64,000 nucleotides of DNA from Thalassospira sp. ER-Se-21-Dark (lineage in GTDB: Bacteria; Pseudomonadota; Alphaproteobacteria; Rhodospirillales; Thalassospiraceae), in assembly GCF_017922435.1 (NCBI RefSeq), contig NZ_VDEZ01000002.1:1-64000 (forward strand), read 5' to 3'. Below the pieces are notes generated by a model. It was not told the DNA's origin, did not search any database, and saw only the letters and a program-made list of their open reading frames with translations. Both the position numbers and the translations under genes were made by a program. The first letter of the stretch is position 1. The number at the start of each line of letters is the position of its first letter. Below are positions 55,963-63,866 of the stretch, one piece after another.

Positions 55963-56099
55963 GTGTCCGAATTTCAGTTTTGGGTTTTAAATTTTGGATC
56001 GCGGGGGTATGTAAACGCGGGTCGGAAATCTCGCCCTGATTGGGTTTTGCTTCTAGTGGGCACACGGTCTGGTTTTTCAGATTTCCAAAAACATATTCA

Positions 56100-56111
56100 A
56101 AACAATTGTTT
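56100..56111. promoter_or_regulatory. Palindrome between divergent methyltransferase and tetR genes
   Basis: A perfect 12-bp palindrome AAACAATTGTTT lies in the 226-bp gap, 78 bp before the TetR start. Its location suits an operator for that regulator, but its length is short and it lies in A+T-rich DNA, where chance palindromes are common. Confidence 0.3.
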
Positions 56112-56188
56112 ACGAAGGGTTCGGTGCTTTTCGGCGCGGCCATATCGGTCTTTGGCGACGAAAAACCGTACCGACGGTAGGGTAACGG

Positions 56189-56860
56189 ATGAGTACGATG
56201 GAAAAACTGACAATCACCGAGACGTTCGGCGGCCCCAAACGCAAGGGCGAACGCACGCGTGAACGCATTATGGAAATCGCGTCACAGTCGATTTTGGAAA
56301 AGGGCTTTGGCGCGACCTCGATCGAGGAAATCATTTGCGAAGCCGGGCTGACCAAAAGCGGGTTCTTCTATCATTTTTCGGACAAGAACGAGCTCGCGCG
56401 GGCTTTGCTGCAACGCTATATCGAACAGGATGACGAAATCCTCGATCAGGTATTTGATCGTGCCCGCGAATTGGTCGACGATCCCCTGCATCAATTGCTG
56501 GCAGCGCTTAAAATGCTGGCCGAGGTGCTTGAAGATCTGCCCAATGGCCATCCGGGCTGCATCGTTGCGGTCTATTGCTATCAGGAACGCCTGTTTGACC
56601 AGGAAGTCCGCGATCTCAACCGGCATGCGGTTCTGGCCTGGCGCATCCGGTTCCGCGCGATCCTTGATGATATCGCCGACCAATATCAGACGACCGAGCC
56701 AGTCGACCTCGAACAGGTCGCTGACATGATTTCAACCGTGCTTGAAGGCGGCATCGTCATGTCAAAGGCACTCAACGAACCGCGCAAACTCGCCGAACAG
56801 GTTATGCTGCTCAGAAGCTTCATCAAGCTGCTTTTTACCCGGCGACCGGACGCGCGTTAA
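56189..56860 (+). CDS. TetR/AcrR-family transcriptional regulator
   Basis: A 223-residue regulator. The N-terminal HTH (about residues 22-68) has RTRERIMEIASQSILEKGFG and GLTKSGFFYHFSDKNELARAL; the helical ligand domain contains a conserved HPGCIVAVYCYQE region. The N-terminal 20 residues are extra. It may control itself and the divergent homocysteine methyltransferase; the ligand is unknown. Confidence 0.9.
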   Translation: MSTMEKLTITETFGGPKRKGERTRERIMEIASQSILEKGFGATSIEEIICEAGLTKSGFFYHFSDKNELARALLQRYIEQDDEILDQVFDRARELVDDPLHQLLAALKMLAEVLEDLPNGHPGCIVAVYCYQERLFDQEVRDLNRHAVLAWRIRFRAILDDIADQYQTTEPVDLEQVADMISTVLEGGIVMSKALNEPRKLAEQVMLLRSFIKLLFTRRPDAR

Positions 56861-57013
56861 CCTGCCGCTTTGCTTTATGGTTTGGGTAGGGCGTTGTCAG
56901 AACCGACTGGAAAGAGCCGAAATACGCCGGTCAGAAGCTGTCGTGATGGTGGAAAATCCTGCAAAACGCATGTGAAAAATGTCGAAAGCTGATTACCCTG
57001 GTTTCGTGTCGGA

Positions 57014-57631
57014 TCACGGCGACGCGGTCTTTCCGAGGAACTGCCGGAACAGAATTTCAACTAACGCCTTCGTCACGTCGGCTTGCGACAATTTGCCCGC
57101 AGCCAATTCATTGATCGCCGGAAAACTGTCTGCCGACAGTTTATAAAGATCCTTCTGAATGGCTGAGGCCCGCACCGGCCAATCAGGGTCAATTTTTGCT
57201 AGCGCCAATAGCATTGCGCGAGCCATCTCGTCGGTATTGCCGCCTTTTATGGCGTCCTGAACTTGCGCAAGTTGTTTGGCTTCCGATACGGCAACGTCAA
57301 GTGTCGCCAGAAGGTCTGCCAATTCCTTTGCCTGTGTCTGAATGTCGGCAACCGGATAGTTCTGTTCGATGTCACGCAACGGCGCAACAGCATCTGATGT
57401 GGCGAAACTTCTCAGGTAGGACATGGCACCGCCCAGTTGCCAGCTTTCCCATTTCTTCCACGCACCGGCCCTTAAATCAGCAATCAGCGGGGCGGCGATG
57501 GTTCCGCCATATTTGCGAAATAGCTGATCAATGGCCTTTGCTGCCGGGCGTCTTGTGACGCGGGCTGCTTCGCGCTTGGCAAGGCTTGCGATATCTTTCA
57601 GGGCTTGTTGATAGTCGCTTTCTGCGCTCAT
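57014..57631 (-). CDS. Unknown helical protein, third gene of the PAD operon
   Basis: A 205-residue protein with no signal peptide or membrane segment, predicted by eye to be almost all helical (YQQALKDIASLAKREAARV, then AKELADLLATLDVAVSEAKQ). Not recognised. ATG 57631 follows GGGAG and lies 30 nt after the arginine deiminase stop, so the gene is in the same operon. A role as partner, inhibitor or immunity protein of the deiminase is possible but only inferred from position. Confidence 0.7.
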   Translation of the reverse strand: MSAESDYQQALKDIASLAKREAARVTRRPAAKAIDQLFRKYGGTIAAPLIADLRAGAWKKWESWQLGGAMSYLRSFATSDAVAPLRDIEQNYPVADIQTQAKELADLLATLDVAVSEAKQLAQVQDAIKGGNTDEMARAMLLALAKIDPDWPVRASAIQKDLYKLSADSFPAINELAAGKLSQADVTKALVEILFRQFLGKTASP

Positions 57632-57661
57632 CGGGGCGCTCCCATTTCATGTGCATTGATA

Positions 57662-59992
57662 TCAGGCATCAACCGCAGTCCACCATTGGCCATACCGCGC
57701 ATTGCCAAATGCCGTTTGGCCATCATATGGGCTGCGGACCTCGTTGGTGCCGCAGTGAATTTCGCCAAGCATCGTATGATAATCGACCCAATCGTCGATA
57801 AAGACGCAAGTTGGACCATTAACGATGGCTGCAAGCTTTTGCTGTAAATCGCGTTCAAACAGATCGTACCCGTGATTGACGTTGTCTGTCAGATCGACAA
57901 TCCAAGGGCCATATGGCTTGGGAATCATCAAGCGCGTGTTGCCAACAAACATGTTGGGCATGTCGCCGGTCAATGCGCCGCATTGGAAACCGCCATCAAC
58001 CCCCGGATAGATGTTGAACCCGTCATCATCATCCAGTGCTGTGGGATCTAGCATGTCCAAAAGCGCATAGGGTTCGTCGATGTAATCTTCTGGATAGAAA
58101 ATGACCGGGACCTTGATGATATCAACATCGGCCAGATCGAACGCCATTTTTAATCGGTCAATATTCTGCGCAATGACGGCCTCTACGCCCCGGATGTTCC
58201 AGTTGCGCAGTTGCTCATAGGTATAGGACGCACCGGTTTCCGGATGATCTAACGGCGCATTACCATTGCCAAGAAAGGCATTGATGGTTGCGCCAACTGG
58301 CGTGCCGTCAATCTCAAGATCCGTATAATCAAACTGATTATTGCCGCCGTTCCAAGCCGGACGTTTAAGCATGTTGGCCGCCCCATGTGCACCCTGCGCG
58401 GCTGTCAGCAGACGGTATGCCTCGGCTGGGCTTGCGACGAGTAGCTTCCATTTCTTAAATGGATCGGCCGGGTTCGGATCTGGCACAAAGGTCATCATTT
58501 CATCAACATGGCCGACATAAAGCCAATCAGTATCAAGAACGATGGGCGCTTGCATGTTTTGTGCAGCCATGAAGTCGCGGCTGCTTCGGTCTACCTGATG
58601 CTCCTGGTTATGCCCGTAATAGATCCGTCCAAACCGATAACTGGTCGTCCCGGCAAGGGTGGTCTTTTTGACCGGCGGTGTTACGGCAATATTGCCGCCC
58701 GAATTTGCCGAGGCAATGGCATCAGTACTTCCGGCTGCCGGGTAGAACACGCCGACATCGGCACTCAGGAGACTTTCGAAAACCCAGTTCTGCAATGCAC
58801 CCCAACGGTGGGTTTTCATGAAAGCGTTCTTCGACAGCGCGGCATTATTGTTTCCCGGCCAGCTGCTGTAACCCGCAACCACAGTGTCGCGCATCCATCG
58901 GTCATCGCCAGCCGGCTCGGGTGCGGTCTGACCCGCCGGGCCGTAATCGTCCCAGACATTGCCGTTAAGATACGGGATATCGATTTCCTGTGCATTTTCC
59001 GGATCGCCGGGCGTAACCGTGATCGCCGGATTATCAGCACCGGCGGCATTACCAAGTGCGGCTCTGAACAGTTGATTGTCTGACCCGTCATCATTGGTTG
59101 CAATGGCAACGTAAAGATCACTAACGGTTTGCAAATGATGATTGCCGATCCAGCGTGCAACCATAAGTCTATCTGCAAACCAATAGGTGGTGGTGTCCGG
59201 TCCGGTGACTTCGGGCTGAATAACGCTGAGGACAAGGCCACATTCACCGTTGGCAAAGTTGCGCCCGGCAAAGCGCACGGCTTCGATTGCATAGATTTTG
59301 CTCGCTCCGACATCAGCGGTGGTCGGGCGGGCGAAGCTGTCGGTTTCAGGGCCGATCATCTCGTCGCTGTCTTGCCGCACACCATCAAAGATCCGGATAT
59401 GCTTCTCAGGTTCGTCATCGGCCAAGGTTTCGCGTATGACCTTAAGCTTAAGCTCCCACGCTGCGGGCACGCCGACAACAGGACCGGCAATGGTGCGGCG
59501 TATCTCAATGCGGCCCGTCCCGCTCGCAAGATCATTGTTGCCATTGACCTTGTCGTCCTGATTGTCGGCGTAACCGGCGGTGATTGTATTGTCATCACGG
59601 TTACAATTGACCGGGATAATGGCACCTTGACCATGCACGCCAAAAGTGATCGCGGGCGGTGTGAGTTGCTTGATGATGCCCGCCCCGTCAAGGGCACCGT
59701 CGCGATTGCGATCCGTGTGAAGCGTGTAGTAAATGACGGTGAGATCCTTGGCATTTAGTCCATCGCCATTGACCACAATATTCTGTTCGTCAATCGGCAC
59801 AAAACCGGCACCATTGACCCGTAAACGCCAGGTTCCGTTGTCGATGGTGAACTCATGGGATTCGGCCACGCCGGGCGTCAGGGTCATGTTCTGCGTTTGC
59901 TGTGGTTGATTGTCGCAGGTCAATGATACCCGCACCTCATCAAACGGATAAGCGCCGGCAGGGGCGGTTAGCTGTACGATGTATTGTGCCAT
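57662..59992 (-). CDS. Protein-arginine deiminase of the animal PAD/PADI type
   Basis: A 776-residue homologue of vertebrate peptidylarginine deiminases, which convert protein arginine to citrulline. N- and middle beta domains (about 1-300) include TDRNRDGALDGAG and FGVHGQGAIIPVNCNRDD. In the catalytic domain: DDRWMRD (Asp369, like PAD4 Asp350), SGGNIAVTPP, AQNMQAPIVLDTDW, VGHVDEMMTF (His495, Asp497, like PAD4 His471/Asp473), IPKPYGP, and a C-terminal MLGEIHCGTN with Cys747 (PAD4 Cys645), ending in WW. Positions equal to PAD4 calcium ligands Gln349, Glu351 and Glu353 are Arg368, Thr370 and Val372. No signal peptide. ATG 59992 follows GAGGA. Confidence 0.93.
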   Translation of the reverse strand: MAQYIVQLTAPAGAYPFDEVRVSLTCDNQPQQTQNMTLTPGVAESHEFTIDNGTWRLRVNGAGFVPIDEQNIVVNGDGLNAKDLTVIYYTLHTDRNRDGALDGAGIIKQLTPPAITFGVHGQGAIIPVNCNRDDNTITAGYADNQDDKVNGNNDLASGTGRIEIRRTIAGPVVGVPAAWELKLKVIRETLADDEPEKHIRIFDGVRQDSDEMIGPETDSFARPTTADVGASKIYAIEAVRFAGRNFANGECGLVLSVIQPEVTGPDTTTYWFADRLMVARWIGNHHLQTVSDLYVAIATNDDGSDNQLFRAALGNAAGADNPAITVTPGDPENAQEIDIPYLNGNVWDDYGPAGQTAPEPAGDDRWMRDTVVAGYSSWPGNNNAALSKNAFMKTHRWGALQNWVFESLLSADVGVFYPAAGSTDAIASANSGGNIAVTPPVKKTTLAGTTSYRFGRIYYGHNQEHQVDRSSRDFMAAQNMQAPIVLDTDWLYVGHVDEMMTFVPDPNPADPFKKWKLLVASPAEAYRLLTAAQGAHGAANMLKRPAWNGGNNQFDYTDLEIDGTPVGATINAFLGNGNAPLDHPETGASYTYEQLRNWNIRGVEAVIAQNIDRLKMAFDLADVDIIKVPVIFYPEDYIDEPYALLDMLDPTALDDDDGFNIYPGVDGGFQCGALTGDMPNMFVGNTRLMIPKPYGPWIVDLTDNVNHGYDLFERDLQQKLAAIVNGPTCVFIDDWVDYHTMLGEIHCGTNEVRSPYDGQTAFGNARYGQWWTAVDA

Positions 59993-59999
59993 AACGTCC

Positions 60000-60866
60000 T
60001 CAGCTGTTGATCGGTTCGGGGGATGTGTCAGCGCCCAAAACACTGGCAAGTGAAAGCCTTGCCTGCAGGGCGTTGTTCAGGACTGCGACACGGTCATCAA
60101 TGGTGCCCAGGGCCTTATCTTTCAGGATTGCGCTTGCCCAAGCTTGGCTGGTGACGTGTGCGCCACCCGTGAATTGCACCGTGGCGTAATCAACGATCCC
60201 ATCCGGTGTTTTAACGCCAAGCTTGATTGCGGCCTCCCCGGCGGTGTCGCAGGCCACTTTCAGACTATCTGCATCAAAGTCGGAAATAGCTTCTGGATGG
60301 TTTACCTGCATATATCCGGGCAAGGATGCAATGACCTCTTGTAAGGACATGACGGGCTTCGGCTTAGGACCCGGTTTCGGAGCAGGTTGTGGCCGAGGCT
60401 CGGGCTTTGGCTGGGGGTTAGGGTCAGGGGCAGGTTTGGGCTGTTGTGGTTTTTCAAGTTGTCCGACAGCCTGAGATTCTTGGGTGAGCAGTTGGGAAAC
60501 CTCTTCGGCAAAGCGCTTCTCTGCAGACAAACGGGTTGTTGCATAGGCATCAAACTTCTGTTTGCTGATGATGCTCATCGATTTCAGACGCTCGGAATCC
60601 TGGGCGGCAAAGGCGGTCAGCAGGGATGAAATCTGCGATGCGTTGAAGTCCAGCCGGGATGAAAGCCCGGCGGGATCCTTGCAGGTACCATCTGCGATGG
60701 CGGTATCTCCCTCGGCCGCCAGTGCCTCGAGCTTGGCTGTCTCGGCCGAAAGGGTGGCCAATTGCTCCTTGGTGCGCACATCCACCTTATTGTCCATGAC
60801 CGTGACAAAAGTCGGGTATTGCGCGAGTGTTCGGGCAAGGTCGTTGATCCGGTTGGCAAAGGCCAT
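60000..60866 (-). CDS. Unknown protein with Pro/Lys-rich linker, first gene of the PAD operon
   Basis: A 288-residue protein. Residues 1-138 are helical and charged, with one cysteine (Cys62); residues 139-171 are a linker of Pro-Lys, Pro-Gln and Pro-Glu repeats; residues 172-288 form a second, mostly helical domain with LPGYMQVNHPEAI and ATVQFTGGAHVTSQAW. No signal peptide. ATG 60866 is chosen; the frame is open further upstream only because it runs into the MITE at 60896. The stop lies 7 nt before the deiminase ATG. Not recognised. Confidence 0.75.
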   Translation of the reverse strand: MAFANRINDLARTLAQYPTFVTVMDNKVDVRTKEQLATLSAETAKLEALAAEGDTAIADGTCKDPAGLSSRLDFNASQISSLLTAFAAQDSERLKSMSIISKQKFDAYATTRLSAEKRFAEEVSQLLTQESQAVGQLEKPQQPKPAPDPNPQPKPEPRPQPAPKPGPKPKPVMSLQEVIASLPGYMQVNHPEAISDFDADSLKVACDTAGEAAIKLGVKTPDGIVDYATVQFTGGAHVTSQAWASAILKDKALGTIDDRVAVLNNALQARLSLASVLGADTSPEPINS

Positions 60867-60895
60867 CTGTTCAATCCCGCATTGATATTGATGAC

Positions 60896-61071
60896 TAGGG
60901 TCTGAACCCAACTGGATGCTTGAAATGCCGCCGATCCGAAGGACATCAGGACGATCTGCGATCTGCTTCGTCAATCTCCTTGCGCGGGGATCGCCCCGCA
61001 CTGCGGCGATTTCCTGGCATATCTTGATTGTTCTGATGCCATTTTAAACATCCAGTTGGGTTCAGACCCTA
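60896..61071. mobile_element. MITE-like element B with 32-bp terminal inverted repeats
   Basis: Repeats at 60896-60927 and 61040-61071 match at 30 of 32 positions and end TAGGGTC...GACCCTA, bounded by TA. The core at 60933-61015 matches element A (17570-17652): GATCCGAAGGACA is identical, and 27 of 31 positions match in the CGGGGATC-CCCCGC-CTGCGGC block, with both blocks 52 bp apart in each copy. It lacks the 90-bp nested hairpin of element A. It lies 29 bp before the PAD operon's first ATG. Confidence 0.87.
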
Positions 61072-61228
61072 ATAGACGAACAGGGTGGGGCTTTGTGATG
61101 TCGGGCTAATGCACACTCAATAAACAAAAGTTTTGTGTTGTATTTTTGGGAATCATACATGCCATGCGTGAAATGCATGATTTTAGCCATTGAACAATGA
61201 CACCGGGTCAGATAGACAAGGGGTGTTG

Positions 61229-61288
61229 AACGCGCCGATTTGCTCCTCAGCTTGCGGGCGCGCTAAAAATGCGGCTAAAGCGAGAGGG
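61229..61288 (+). promoter_or_regulatory. SAM-II riboswitch upstream of metN
   Basis: The sequence has the SAM-II (metA motif) landmarks in order: CGCGCCGATTTG, CTTGCGGGCGCGCTAAA and TGCGGCTAAAG then GAGGG, forming the P1 stem with its pseudoknot. It lies about 80 nt before metN, with a terminator between. SAM binding would repress methionine uptake. Confidence 0.85.
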
Positions 61289-61309
61289 CGTATATGCTCC
61301 GTATGTACG

Positions 61310-61342
61310 ACCGCCTCGGTAAAGCCGTGGCGGTTTTTTTTG
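61310..61342 (+). terminator. Intrinsic terminator in the metN leader
   Basis: ACCGCC...GGCGGT with TTTTTTTT lies between the SAM-II aptamer and the metN ATG, the expected place for a riboswitch expression platform. Confidence 0.85.
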
Positions 61343-61365
61343 TATCTACGGAAAGGTTGGGATCC

Positions 61366-62193
61366 ATGATCCGGCTCTCGAACGTCCAGAAAACATATGC
61401 AGCCCGGCGTGGCAGCGACGAACATGTTGCGCTGCGCGGCATCAATCTTGATATCGCTGCTGGCGAAATCGTCGGCGTCATTGGCCGCTCTGGTGCGGGT
61501 AAATCAACCCTGATCCGCTGCATCAACCTGCTTGAAACCCCGACCTCGGGTTCGGTGACGGTTGATGGCACCGATGTCACCACACTCTCCAAACGCGACT
61601 TGCCACTGTTCCGCCGTCAGCTCGGCATGGTGTTTCAGCATTTCAATCTTCTCTCCTCGCGCACTGTGTTCGATAATATCGCGCTGCCGCTTGAACTTGC
61701 CGGTGCGACCAAGGCCGAGATCGCCAAGGCGGTTGATCCGCTTTTGCCGCTGGTTGGGCTTGAAGACAAACGTGATCGTTATCCGGCCGAACTGTCGGGC
61801 GGTCAGAAACAGCGTGTCGGCATTGCGCGCGCGCTGTCATCCAACCCCAAGGTTTTGCTGTGTGACGAGGTGACCTCGGCGCTTGATCCGGAAACCACCC
61901 GTCAGATCCTCACACTCCTTAAGGACATCAACAAACGCCTTGGTCTGACCATGGTGGTGATCACCCACGAAATGGCGGTGGTCAAGGCGCTGTGTGACCG
62001 TGTGGCGGTGATGGATGCTGGTGTGATTGTCGAAGAGGGCGCGGTTGAAGGCATCTTTGCCGATCCGAAACACGCGACGACCCAGTCACTTCTGGCCGAT
62101 GAATTCATGGATTTCCGCGCCGGATCGGATGCGAACAGCACCGCCAAAGTCAACACAAATACCAGCGGCGTTGCCGCCGGGCAGGAGGGCTAA
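61366..62193 (+). CDS. metN: Methionine ABC transporter ATPase, short form
   Basis: A 275-residue ATPase for methionine import. Walker A is GRSGAGKST (40-48), the Q-loop VFQHFNLL, the signature LSGGQKQR (143-150), Walker B VLLCDE and the His switch THE. It ends in a low-complexity tail ([15 protein letters not shown]) where typical MetN proteins of about 340 residues carry a NIL/ACT methionine-sensing domain. ATG 61366 follows the leader terminator. First gene of metNIQ. Confidence 0.93.
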   Translation: MIRLSNVQKTYAARRGSDEHVALRGINLDIAAGEIVGVIGRSGAGKSTLIRCINLLETPTSGSVTVDGTDVTTLSKRDLPLFRRQLGMVFQHFNLLSSRTVFDNIALPLELAGATKAEIAKAVDPLLPLVGLEDKRDRYPAELSGGQKQRVGIARALSSNPKVLLCDEVTSALDPETTRQILTLLKDINKRLGLTMVVITHEMAVVKALCDRVAVMDAGVIVEEGAVEGIFADPKHATTQSLLADEFMDFRAGSDANSTAKVNTNTSGVAAGQEG

Positions 62194-62196
62194 GTC

Positions 62197-62856
62197 ATGT
62201 TTTCTACCCTTGCACCCATTCTGCTGCAGGCGACCGGTGAAACCCTTTATATGGTGGCCGTCTCGCTTTCGATTGCGACCGCCTTTGGCTTGCCGCTTGG
62301 TGTGTTGCTGGCAACCTCTGGCCGGGGGGAGCTGTTTGAAGCCCTCTGGTTCCAGCGCGTTTTTGGCCCGCTGGTCAACGCAACCCGCTCGGTCCCGTTC
62401 ATCATTCTGGCGGTGGCGATCATTCCGTTTACCCGCTTTGTCGTCGGCACCTCAATCGGCACGTCTGCTGCCATCGTGCCACTGACCGTCGCGGCCATTC
62501 CGTTCATTGCGCGGATCATCGAAGGTGCCATGCGCGAAGTGGATGGCGGCCTGATCGAGGCGGCCCAGGCCATGGGTGCGCGTCCGGTACAGGTCGTGAC
62601 CAAGGTGCTGTTACCCGAAGCATTGCCGGGCATCATTCACGGTCTGACTCTGACCGCGGTGACCCTGATTGGCTATTCCGCAATGGTTGGCGCCGTTGGG
62701 GCCGGTGGGCTTGGTGATCTTGGTATTCGTTATGGCTATCAGCGTTTCCGCCCGGATGTCATGGCGGCTGTTGTCATCACGCTGATTGTCGTCGTGCAGG
62801 TCGTGCAAAGCTTTGGCGACTATCTGGCGCGCAAGGCCGACAAGCGCAACATCTGA
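62197..62856 (+). CDS. metI: Methionine ABC transporter permease
   Basis: A 219-residue inner-membrane permease with about five helices; the ATPase-contact motif is EAAQAMGARPVQVVTKVLLPEA-type (EAAQAMGARPVQV). TRSVPFIILAVAIIPFTR and GYSAMVGAVGAGGLGDLG are MetI signatures. It starts 3 nt after metN. Confidence 0.94.
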   Translation: MFSTLAPILLQATGETLYMVAVSLSIATAFGLPLGVLLATSGRGELFEALWFQRVFGPLVNATRSVPFIILAVAIIPFTRFVVGTSIGTSAAIVPLTVAAIPFIARIIEGAMREVDGGLIEAAQAMGARPVQVVTKVLLPEALPGIIHGLTLTAVTLIGYSAMVGAVGAGGLGDLGIRYGYQRFRPDVMAAVVITLIVVVQVVQSFGDYLARKADKRNI

Positions 62857-62944
62857 GCATCTCATCGACCAAAATCCGAATGTGAGGATTGCTCACATTT
62901 GTCAAATTCCCGCACAAACCCAAATGAAATCAAGGAGTTTTACA

Positions 62945-63745
62945 ATGCGGTTTTTCCTTAAACTGACGGCGGCTGCCGTTCTGGCATCCGCACTCACCGG
63001 TCAGGCACTGGCCAACGATGCGATCAAAATCGGCGTTACCCCGGGTGCGCATGAAGAAGTCATGGAAGAAGTCGTCAAGGTCGCGGCCACCAAGGGCCTG
63101 GACATCGAACTGGTCAGCTTCTCGGACTATGTCATTCCGAACCAGGCGCTGGATGATGGCGATCTTGATGCCAACAGCTTCCAGCATGTGCCGTATCTTG
63201 ATAACCAGATCAAGGATCGCGGGTATGAGCTTTCGGTGGTCGGCTATAACATCCTGACACCGATGGGCATTTATTCCAACAAAATCAAAAGCCTGGATGA
63301 GCTGGCCGATGGCGCCGAAGTCGGCATTCCGAACGATCCGACCAATGGTGGTCGTGCGTTGCTGGTCCTGCAATCCCATGGCCTGATCAAGGTTGATCCG
63401 GCAGCGGGCCTCGTGGTCAGCCCGCTTGATATCATCGAAAACCCGAAGAATATCAGCTTTGTAGAGCTTGACGCTGCACAGCTGCCGCGGTCGCTTGATG
63501 ATCTGGATGCCTCGGCGATTAACACCAACTATGCGCTCGAAGCCGGTCTGAACCCGATCAAGGATTCGATCGCGATCGAAGGCAATGACAGCCCGTATGC
63601 CAATGTTATTGTTACCCAAACGGCGCGCAAGGACGAGCCGTGGGTCAAGACGCTGGTTGAAGCTTACCACGATGAGGCGGTCCGCAAATTCATCGAAACC
63701 AAGTATGAAGGATCGGTCCTGCCGGTATTCAAACTTCCTGAATAA
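62945..63745 (+). CDS. metQ: Methionine-binding periplasmic protein
   Basis: A 266-residue NlpA/MetQ-family binding protein. The signal peptide MRFFLKLTAAAVLASALTGQ ends near ALAND; there is no lipobox cysteine, so it is a soluble periplasmic form rather than a lipoprotein. IGVTPGAHEEVME, DLDANSFQHVPYLD and IPNDPTNGGRALLVL are family motifs. ATG 62945 follows AAGGAG. It ends the met operon. Confidence 0.93.
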   Translation: MRFFLKLTAAAVLASALTGQALANDAIKIGVTPGAHEEVMEEVVKVAATKGLDIELVSFSDYVIPNQALDDGDLDANSFQHVPYLDNQIKDRGYELSVVGYNILTPMGIYSNKIKSLDELADGAEVGIPNDPTNGGRALLVLQSHGLIKVDPAAGLVVSPLDIIENPKNISFVELDAAQLPRSLDDLDASAINTNYALEAGLNPIKDSIAIEGNDSPYANVIVTQTARKDEPWVKTLVEAYHDEAVRKFIETKYEGSVLPVFKLPE

Positions 63746-63770
63746 TCATCGCGATTATTCAAAATAATTG

Positions 63771-63808
63771 AAAAGTCCCGCCGGAAACACGTCCTGCGGG
63801 ACTTTTTT
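63771..63808 (+). terminator. Terminator of the metNIQ operon
   Basis: AAAAGTCCCGC / GCGGGACTTTTTT stem with a T-run, 26 nt past the metQ stop. Confidence 0.9.
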
Positions 63809-63866
63809 ATGTCCGGATCAAACAGCGCCCAAAATCCAATTGTATGAGGATTTGAGTTCGCCCGAT

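Noticed and set aside
60867-61001. N-terminal extension of the first PAD-operon gene, starting at 61001
   Set aside because: The extra 45 codons lie largely within MITE element B and read from its inverted repeat; the ATG at 60866 is outside the element.
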